From positions 1 through 11,059 of the forward strand of contig BEHZ01000052.1 in NCBI GenBank assembly GCA_002923335.1: a stretch of DNA of 11,059 nt. The letters run 5' to 3'. This document shows, piece after piece, positions 6,190 to 11,059 of this stretch. The notes under the pieces are model-generated. The model did not search any database and was not told the DNA's origin. It worked only from the letters and a program-made list of their open reading frames with translations. How positions within the stretch are numbered: position 1 is the stretch's first letter; each line of letters starts with the position of its first letter. Made by a program: the position numbers and the translations under genes. Source of the stretch: a bacterium HR23 (GTDB lineage: Bacteria; Chloroflexota; Dehalococcoidia; Lucifugimonadales; HRBIN23).

Positions 6190-7515
6190 CTATCGGCCCA
6201 CACTGACCGGAAGGTGGGGAGAGGAATGCATACGGCGCTCGGCTCGCACCAGTCGGAGAAGGCACTGGGCCAACTTGTGGGGGTCGTGGCGGGTGCGAAA
6301 GGCCTCGTTCACCAGGTCGGCCTCTATGAAGACGACGGCGAAGCCTGGGGGCCTCTCGGGGAGCACCGCCTCCTGCTTCCACTGGGGAGGCAAGGGGCGC
6401 ACATTGCTGTTCACCAGCACATGGGTTACCACCACCCCCGTGTGCTCCTGGAAGACCCGCAGGTGGTCGGCCACCCCGAAGCCGTCCGTCTCCCCCGGCT
6501 GGGTCGCCACATTACACACAAAGACCTTGGGGGCGGGGGAGGCGTTCACCGCCTCGGCGATGCCGGGCACCAGGAAGTTGGGGATAACGCTGGTATACAG
6601 GCTCCCCGGCCCGATGACGATGAGGTCCGCCTCGGCGATGGCCTGGAGGGCCTGGGGGGTGGGTGGGGCGTCCCTCGGTTCCAGCCATACCCGCTTCAGG
6701 CGTTTGCCCGTCTCCCCCAGGCGGGACTCGCCGATGACCACCTCCCCCTCCTCTGTCTCCCCCTTCAGCACGAGGGTGGGGCACTCCGAGACGGGCACCA
6801 CTCTCCCCCGCACCGCCAGCAGGGAGGAGGCGGCCTCCAGGGCCTTGGAGAGGCCCCCCTCGGTCTGAATCAGCCCCGCCAGGAGCAGGTTGCCCAGGCT
6901 GTGGCCCTCCAGGTTGTGCCCACCCCGAAAGCGGTGGGTCATCAGGCGCTCCATCACCGGCTCCGCCTCGGAGAGGGCCACCAGGCAGTTGCGGGCATCC
7001 CCCGGGGGCGGGATGCCCAGTTCCGCCCGCAGGCGCCCCGAACTCCCCCCGTCGTCGGCCACGGTCACGATGGCGGTGATGTGGGCGGTATACTGCTTCA
7101 GCCCCCGCAGGAGGGTGGAGAGCCCCGTGCCCCCACCGATGGCGACGACCTTCGGCCCTCGCCGGAGCACCGCATCCTGGTGCAGGGCCTCAATAAGGGA
7201 GACCCCCTCCCGCCGCCGTCGCAGTTTGGCCTCCAGAATCTGGTAGATGCGCACCGTGGAGACCAGGAGGAGCACCCCCCCGATGCCCAGGAAAACGCTT
7301 CCCCGCCAGAGCGGGGGGAGGACTTTGAGGGTGAGCAACTGGCCGATGGCCAGCACACGGGGGCTGATGGGGGTTGCGATGGCGAAGCCGATGCCCAGCC
7401 CCATAAGGGCAATGCCCAGACCGAAGAGAAGAAGCCAGCGCTTCAGCCCCAGGCCAGGGCGCAGGAAGGCCTGCAGAAGCCATGCCTTTCCGGGGCGAGC
7501 AGGGCCTATCGTCAC
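6190..7515 (-). CDS. yvcK: YvcK/GlmR-like protein (UPF0052, CofD-like fold) with N-terminal membrane segments
   Basis: A 441-aa protein. The N-terminus has two hydrophobic segments (about 27-48 and 73-90) and a basic linker (KLRRRRE, 97-103). The YvcK domain follows: IGGGTGLS (126-133), TVADDGGSSGRLR (151-163), PGDARNCLVAL (171-181), GHSLGNLLLA (204-213), GPGSLYTSVIPN (302-313) and CNVATQPGETDGFG (334-347). In Bacillus YvcK (GlmR) binds UDP-GlcNAc and steers carbon into cell-wall precursors; it resembles the 2-phospho-L-lactate transferase CofD, and some database entries confuse the two. The rapZ and whiA neighbours seen in Firmicutes are absent here. GTG 7515 is chosen because GAGAGG lies 5 bases upstream and the longer frame to 7800 runs through the promoter and intergenic DNA. 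The membrane extension is absent from Bacillus YvcK. Confidence 0.93.
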   Translation of the reverse strand: MTIGPARPGKAWLLQAFLRPGLGLKRWLLLFGLGIALMGLGIGFAIATPISPRVLAIGQLLTLKVLPPLWRGSVFLGIGGVLLLVSTVRIYQILEAKLRRRREGVSLIEALHQDAVLRRGPKVVAIGGGTGLSTLLRGLKQYTAHITAIVTVADDGGSSGRLRAELGIPPPGDARNCLVALSEAEPVMERLMTHRFRGGHNLEGHSLGNLLLAGLIQTEGGLSKALEAASSLLAVRGRVVPVSECPTLVLKGETEEGEVVIGESRLGETGKRLKRVWLEPRDAPPTPQALQAIAEADLIVIGPGSLYTSVIPNFLVPGIAEAVNASPAPKVFVCNVATQPGETDGFGVADHLRVFQEHTGVVVTHVLVNSNVRPLPPQWKQEAVLPERPPGFAVVFIEADLVNEAFRTRHDPHKLAQCLLRLVRAERRMHSSPHLPVSVGR

Positions 7516-7577
7516 ACCAGCCTCTCGTGAGTGCTCCCCGGGAGGAACACAGGTTACCCCGGTGTGAGGAACATTTG

Positions 7578-7607
7578 AGCATATCCCCGGCGCCCCCGCC
7601 CTGTCAA
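7578..7607 (-). promoter_or_regulatory. Sigma70-type promoter for yvcK
   Basis: The minus strand has a perfect -35 TTGACA (7602-7607), an 18-base spacer (7584-7601) and a -10 TATGCT (7578-7583). The predicted start near 7571 gives a leader of about 55 bases before the GTG at 7515. This is the best promoter match in the window. Confidence 0.65.
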
Positions 7608-7656
7608 GCGAAACCGAGGCCTGCTGTGTCCCACCGGCGGGGGTGAAATGCTTTTC

Positions 7657-7780
7657 TTCAGGATTGCCTCTATCCCAAAGGCGAAAGGTAGAGACCCCGG
7701 TGCATCGCAGAGCGGGGACTGCCGGGCCAACCTTGACCCACTGCTGCAAGGGGCACAGGCCAGGAGCGGCCGGGTAGCGT
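7657..7780 (+). ncRNA. Candidate cobalamin (B12) riboswitch aptamer, divergent
   Basis: The plus strand has, in the order of the cobalamin riboswitch consensus (Rfam RF00174): TTCAGG (7657-7662); GCCT/AGGC that can form a P2-like hairpin (7666-7669 with 7679-7682), then GAAAGG; CCGGTG (7697-7702); GGGGACTGCC (7714-7723) followed by CAAC (7728-7731), matching the RCUGCC...CAAC block; CCACTG (7738-7743), six of seven bases of the GCCACUG motif; and GCCAGGAG (7759-7766), the 5' half of the B12 box. A CCCCG/CGGGG helix (7695-7699 with 7713-7717) encloses the GGTG loop, as P3 does, and CCTTG/CAAGG (7731-7735 with 7747-7751) encloses CCACTG. Against it: the B12 box continues CGGCC rather than ACCUGCC, the GGGAA block is altered, and the peripheral arms are short. 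It lies 100 bases upstream of the frhB-iorA-iorB operon on the same strand. A covariance-model scan would decide. Confidence 0.5.
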
Positions 7781-7806
7781 GGGGCCGAGGTCCCCCGCAC
7801 CTCGCC
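7777..7806 (+). promoter_or_regulatory. Two mutually exclusive hairpins after the riboswitch-like element
   Basis: Hairpin A pairs GCG plus GGGG (7777-7779 and 7781-7784, one bulge) with CCCC plus CGC (7792-7795 and 7796-7798). Hairpin B pairs GGCCGAGGT (7783-7791, one bulge) with ACCTCGCC (7799-7806). They share bases and cannot form together, as in an expression platform. Hairpin B is followed only by TTTA, so it is not a clear intrinsic terminator. Confidence 0.4.
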
Positions 7807-7843
7807 TTTACTCGCTCGGGCTCGTGCCTAGGAGCAGTTTTCA

Positions 7844-7852
7844 TGGTATGCT
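7844..7852 (+). promoter_or_regulatory. Possible extended -10 promoter for frhB-iorA-iorB
   Basis: TGGTATGCT matches the extended -10 form TGnTATAAT with TATGCT at 7847-7852. No good -35 is seen, which extended -10 promoters tolerate. A start near 7859 would give a leader of about 24 bases and would bypass the riboswitch-like element, so either this is not the main promoter or two promoters exist. Confidence 0.35.
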
Positions 7853-7882
7853 AACACCCGGGGGAGGGGGATAGGGGGATGA

Positions 7883-8995
7883 GTGGCTACCGCCAACGGC
7901 CACGGCCTACAGAGCCTCCGCCAGGAGGTGTTAGAGGCAGGACTTTGCACATACTGTGGAGCCTGCTCAGGCCTTTGCCCTTACTTACGCCCTTTCCAGG
8001 GGCGTATCGCTGTCCTTGACCCCTGTCCTGTTGTCCAGGGCCGTTGTTATTCCTTCTGTCCTCGCACTGGCCTGGATATGGACGCTCTCACCCAGGCGCT
8101 CCACGGCACGGGCTACGACGGCTCTCCCCTGGGGCCGGTGCGCCGGGTGCTCATGGCCCGCAGTCGGGACCCCGAGGTGCTCGCCCACGCCCAATATGGA
8201 GGAGTGGTAACAACTCTGGTGTGCCTGGCCCTGGACGAGGGGTTGGTGCAGGGAGCGGTCCTTACCCGCTCCCAAGGGGGGATCCCCCAGGGTGTGGTGG
8301 CTACCCGCCGTGAGGAGGTCCTGCAGTGCGCCGGTTCCCACTACCTCGCCTCACCCACCCTGGAGGCCCTGAACCGCTTGTCCCCCCGCACAGTTCCGGT
8401 GGCAGTGGTGGGCACCCCATGCCAGATGTTGGCCCTGGCCAAGATGCGCCTCTCCCCTCTTGCCCAGCGCAGTAACATCGGCAAGGTCTCCCTGACCATC
8501 GGCCTCTTCTGCACTTGGGCCCTCTCCCATAAGTTCCTGGAGATGCTCTCCACCGTCGCCTCACCGGAGCGAGTGCGCAAGACCGATGTCCCTCCTCCCC
8601 CTGCCCGTGTCTTTGAGGTGCATACGGAGGCGGGGGTCGTGGCCCTGCCGTTGGATGCTGTTCGGGCCTACATTCCGCCAGCCTGCACCCTCTGCGCCGA
8701 TATGACTGCGGAGATGGCCGACCTTTCAGTAGGCTCGGCCGAGGGGGTGCCTGGCTGGAACACAGTGCTGGTGCGCACCCCACGGGGAGAGACTCTGGTG
8801 GAGCGAGCAGTCGCCCGGGGGCTTCTGGCAGTGGATGCCCTCCCCCAAGCCAACCTGGAGCACCTCACCGAATCCGCCCAGGTGAAGAAACGCCGCGCCC
8901 TGCAAAACCTTGCCCAGCGCTCGGGGCGCCCCACGGACTTCCTCTACCTCAGGCTCTCGCGTGAGGTAGCGGGCAGACTTCTCGGGACACCGTAA
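7883..8995 (+). CDS. FrhB/FdhB-family iron-sulfur flavoprotein (F420-type beta subunit)
   Basis: A 370-aa protein of the coenzyme F420 hydrogenase/dehydrogenase beta-subunit family. The N-terminus has a cysteine cluster CTYCGACSGLCP (C22, C25, C28, C32) for a [4Fe-4S] centre, with further cysteines at 48, 55 and 59. Family blocks follow: QYGGVVTTLVCLALDEGLV (104-122), VVGTPCQMLALAKM (175-188), and CTLCADMTAEMADLSVGS (268-285), which supplies two more cysteines. Members carry FAD and Fe-S and pass electrons between F420 or ferredoxin and a partner enzyme; BciB chlorophyllide reductase is a relative. The start is GTG 7883: an in-frame TGA at 7880-7882 bars any earlier start, and the next Met is beyond the first cluster. 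It is the first gene of an operon, with 10 bases to iorA, so it probably serves IorAB as an electron partner (inference). The carrier is unknown. Confidence 0.92.
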   Translation: MATANGHGLQSLRQEVLEAGLCTYCGACSGLCPYLRPFQGRIAVLDPCPVVQGRCYSFCPRTGLDMDALTQALHGTGYDGSPLGPVRRVLMARSRDPEVLAHAQYGGVVTTLVCLALDEGLVQGAVLTRSQGGIPQGVVATRREEVLQCAGSHYLASPTLEALNRLSPRTVPVAVVGTPCQMLALAKMRLSPLAQRSNIGKVSLTIGLFCTWALSHKFLEMLSTVASPERVRKTDVPPPPARVFEVHTEAGVVALPLDAVRAYIPPACTLCADMTAEMADLSVGSAEGVPGWNTVLVRTPRGETLVERAVARGLLAVDALPQANLEHLTESAQVKKRRALQNLAQRSGRPTDFLYLRLSREVAGRLLGTP

Positions 8996-9000
8996 GGAGG
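8994..9000 (+). promoter_or_regulatory. Ribosome binding site of iorA overlapping the frhB stop
   Basis: AAGGAGG lies 5 bases before the ATG at 9006 and shares two bases with the TAA stop of the preceding gene, consistent with tightly coupled translation. Confidence 0.8.
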
Positions 9001-9005
9001 CGACC

Positions 9006-10922
9006 ATGTTCACCCTGGCCGACGATGCCCCCGGAACGACCCAACTCCTGATGGGCAACGAGGCCATCGCCCGCGGCGCTCTGGAGGCGGGAGTGAGGGT
9101 GGCGGCTGCCTACCCCGGCACCCCCTCTACAGAGGTTATTGAGAGCCTGGCTCGGGTGGCCAAGCGGGCGGGCATCTATGTGGAGTGGTCTACCAACGAG
9201 AAGGTGGCTGTGGAAGTGGTGGCGGGGGCCTCTTTTGCGGGCCTGCGGGCCATCACCGCTATGAAACACGAAGGCATGAATGTGGCCATGGATTTCCTGG
9301 CCCATCTGAACCTCACGGGCATCCGTGGCGGGCTGGTGGTAGTGGTGGCCGACGACCCCGGTGCCTGGTCTAGCCCCTCGGAGAACGATTCCCGTGCCAT
9401 CGCCAGTTGGTTGAGGGTGCCTCTGTTGGAGCCTGCTTCCCCTCAGGAGGCCCTCACCATGACCAGGTGGGCTTACGACTTCTCTGAGGAGTTCCGCACC
9501 TGGGTGATGCTGCGCTCCTGCACCCGTGTCTCCCACGCCAGCGGGAATGTGGTGGTGGGAGAACTCCCCAAGACCAGTCCTATCGCCCGCTTTGATACGA
9601 GCCGGGACTTCCTGGCCGCCCCGGCCGTCCAAAAGCACGCTGCTCGCTTGGCCCAACTCCCTGCCCTCCAGGCCGCCCTGGAGTCATCCCCCTTCATCAC
9701 CTACGAAGGCCCCCCACGCCCGGACCTGCTGGTCGTTGCATCGGGGGTGGCGCGTCTTTACGCCGCCGAAGCGCTCGCCATCCTGGGTCTCCAGAAGAGC
9801 GTGGGCATCCTGCACGTGGGGGTTACCTGGCCCCTTCCCCGCAAAGCCATAGAAGAGCATCTGGCGCGAGCGGAACAGGTGCTGGTGCTGGAGGAGGTGG
9901 ACCCCTTCCTGGAGGGAAACCTGCGAGACCTGGCGGGGGAGGTGGGGTGGCTCACGCCCAAGCGGAGCATCCTGGGCAAGCGCACCGGCCACATAGAGGC
10001 TTATGGGGAACTCACCCCCCAGGCGGTGCTCCGTGCCCTGGCCCTTCTGTTGAAGGTGGAGTTCCAGCCCCGTTCCGCGGAATATGAACAGAAGGCTCAA
10101 CGCTACGCCCAGCGCTATGTCGTCAACCGGGGGATTGTGTGGTGCCCCGGGTGTCCCCATCGGGGGAGCCTGTGGGCTGTAAAACAAGCCATCCGCCTGG
10201 ATGGCCGAGATGGGTTCGTCACGGGCGATATCGGGTGCTACGCCATGGACAGGGGCCTAGGGGGCTACCAGATGACCAAAACCGGTTCGGTGATGGGGGC
10301 GGGGACGGGCATCGCCTCGGGGTTGGGGAAACTGGCGCCATTCGGGTTCAACCAGCCGGTAGTGGCGGTAGCGGGCGATTCTACTTTCTACCACGCCTGT
10401 ATCCCAGCGCTTATCAACGCCCGCTACAACAAGTCTAACTTCACCCTGCTGGTGCTGGACAACAGCGCCACCGCTATGACCGGCTTCCAGCCTCACCCTG
10501 GTGTGGGCAAGACAGCCCAGGGGGACGAAGCGCCCGTGGTGGATATTGAGGCCCTGTGCCGGGGGCTGGGCATTCCGGTGCAGGTCTTCGACCCCTTTGA
10601 CCTGGACAAGACCATCCCTGCCCTTGTGGAATCCCTGCAAAAGCAAGCGGGGGTGCGGGTATTCATTATGCGTCGGCCGTGTGTCCTCCTGCGCCCCCGA
10701 GACGCCAAGCCCCCCTTCCGGGTGTGGGTAGACCCCGAGCGATGCCTCGGAGACGCCTGCGGATGTGGGCGCTACTGCATCCGCATCTTCAAGTGCCCCG
10801 GCCTCACTTGGGACGCCACGGCCGGCAAGACGAAGGTCGATGAGGCCCTCTGTGCAGGGTGCGGTCTGTGCACGGCCATCTGCCCGGCGAATGCCATCCA
10901 GAAGGAGGCGGTCTATGCGTGA
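9006..10922 (+). CDS. iorA: Indolepyruvate:ferredoxin oxidoreductase, alpha subunit
   Basis: A 638-aa subunit of the 2-oxoacid:ferredoxin oxidoreductase that turns arylpyruvates plus CoA into arylacetyl-CoA, CO2 and reduced ferredoxin in the cytosol. The N-terminal pyrimidine-binding part has AAYPGTPSTEV (34-44) and MKHEGMNVAMDFL (86-98). A middle domain follows (about 240-350), then the TPP-binding part: WCPGCPHRG (379-387), GDIGCYAMD (407-415), and VAVAGDSTFYHACIPALIN (453-471) with LDNSATAMTGFQPHPG (484-499). The C-terminal ferredoxin part has a normal second cluster C616-x2-C-x2-C-x3-C626-P, while the first is unusual (C580, C585, C587, C591, C597). ATG 9006 has a strong AAGGAGG. The length is close to usual IorA (about 600-650). 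The 3' end overlaps iorB by 8 bases. The substrate could be another 2-oxoacid. Confidence 0.95.
   Translation: MFTLADDAPGTTQLLMGNEAIARGALEAGVRVAAAYPGTPSTEVIESLARVAKRAGIYVEWSTNEKVAVEVVAGASFAGLRAITAMKHEGMNVAMDFLAHLNLTGIRGGLVVVVADDPGAWSSPSENDSRAIASWLRVPLLEPASPQEALTMTRWAYDFSEEFRTWVMLRSCTRVSHASGNVVVGELPKTSPIARFDTSRDFLAAPAVQKHAARLAQLPALQAALESSPFITYEGPPRPDLLVVASGVARLYAAEALAILGLQKSVGILHVGVTWPLPRKAIEEHLARAEQVLVLEEVDPFLEGNLRDLAGEVGWLTPKRSILGKRTGHIEAYGELTPQAVLRALALLLKVEFQPRSAEYEQKAQRYAQRYVVNRGIVWCPGCPHRGSLWAVKQAIRLDGRDGFVTGDIGCYAMDRGLGGYQMTKTGSVMGAGTGIASGLGKLAPFGFNQPVVAVAGDSTFYHACIPALINARYNKSNFTLLVLDNSATAMTGFQPHPGVGKTAQGDEAPVVDIEALCRGLGIPVQVFDPFDLDKTIPALVESLQKQAGVRVFIMRRPCVLLRPRDAKPPFRVWVDPERCLGDACGCGRYCIRIFKCPGLTWDATAGKTKVDEALCAGCGLCTAICPANAIQKEAVYA
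10902..10908 (+). promoter_or_regulatory. Ribosome binding site of iorB inside iorA
   Basis: AAGGAGG lies 6 bases before the ATG at 10915, within the last codons of iorA. It fixes the iorB start and explains the 8-base overlap. Confidence 0.8.
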
Positions 10923-11059
10923 GCAGGCTCTTCCCGACCCTTTGAACCTCGTTATTTGCGGAGTGGGCGGGCAGGGTAACGTGCTGGCCTCGCGCCTGTT
11001 AGGGAGGGCCTTCATCCGCAAAGGCTTTTACGTGTCCATCGGTGAGACCTACGGGGCGT
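10915..11059 (+). CDS. iorB: Indolepyruvate:ferredoxin oxidoreductase, beta subunit (5' part only)
   Basis: Only the first 48 codons are in the window. The start, MREQALPDPLNLVICGVGGQ and onward, contains the GVGGQGN motif (17-23), which opens the gamma/beta domain of 2-oxoacid:ferredoxin oxidoreductases, followed by a helix (ASRLLGRAFIRKG) and YVSIGETYG, which matches the GxETxG turn of the family. It forms the heterodimeric enzyme with IorA. The ATG lies within the end of iorA in another frame (ATGCGTGA overlap). The gene continues past the right edge, so length and later domains cannot be judged. Confidence 0.92.
   Translation, partial: MREQALPDPLNLVICGVGGQGNVLASRLLGRAFIRKGFYVSIGETYGA

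Noticed and set aside
5977..7530. Long plus-strand open frame of 517 codons opposite yvcK and moxR
   Set aside because: It is antisense to two clearly recognisable genes, crosses their boundary, and its low-complexity His/Gly/Pro/Gln composition is typical of the reverse frame of GC-rich coding DNA.
7534..7544. Near-palindrome CTCCCCGGGAG in the yvcK leader
   Set aside because: It cannot form a hairpin with a real loop and is short enough to occur by chance in GC-rich DNA.
7732..7737. TTGACC as a -35 box on the plus strand
   Set aside because: No -10 hexamer is found at 16-18 bases, and the site lies within the conserved riboswitch-like block.
7516..7800. Longer start for yvcK
   Set aside because: The extension runs through the TTGACA/TATGCT promoter and non-coding DNA; the GTG at 7515 has a ribosome site.
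7648..7854. Plus-strand open frame of 68 codons in the intergenic region
   Set aside because: It has no ribosome site or family features and coincides with the structured RNA candidate.

Overview
The window is a GC-rich bacterial chromosome segment with tightly packed genes and no insertion sequence, CRISPR array, tRNA or rRNA gene that I can see. The gene set (a YvcK-like protein with an N-terminal membrane region, a MoxR/DUF58/DUF4129 set, an FrhB-family protein beside indolepyruvate:ferredoxin oxidoreductase, a CaiB/BaiF CoA-transferase, a long S20) and the frequent GTG/TTG starts fit an uncultured Chloroflexota, perhaps a Dehalococcoidia/SAR202-type organism. That placement is a guess from gene content.

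Layout. Bases 1-1923 (minus strand) form a compact cluster: rpsT (S20, TTG start), then a small protein with a degenerate Nudix box, then a CaiB/BaiF family III CoA-transferase that runs off the left edge. Bases 1924-2111 are a divergent intergenic region with inverted repeats. Bases 2112-2558 (plus) encode a small membrane-anchored protein of unknown function, which overlaps the next gene tail to tail. Bases 2545-6105 (minus) are a coupled operon, moxR -> DUF58 -> DUF4129 membrane protein; no transglutaminase domain is present. Bases 6190-7515 (minus) encode a YvcK/GlmR-like protein with a good sigma70-type promoter. Bases 7516-7882 are a divergent intergenic region. Bases 7883-11059 (plus) are an operon of an FrhB-family iron-sulfur flavoprotein, iorA, and the start of iorB.

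The most interesting part is the 7516-7882 intergenic region. Its plus strand carries, in the right order, sequence blocks of a cobalamin (B12) riboswitch, followed by two mutually exclusive hairpins, and it lies upstream of frhB-iorA-iorB. If real, this is a divergent B12 aptamer controlling a 2-oxoacid:ferredoxin oxidoreductase operon. The operon itself couples CoA-dependent oxidation of (aryl)pyruvates by IorAB to an FrhB-type subunit, which could pass electrons to F420 or another carrier. The two gene sets on the left (rpsT cluster; MoxR operon) look like ordinary housekeeping or envelope functions, with oddities noted for each.
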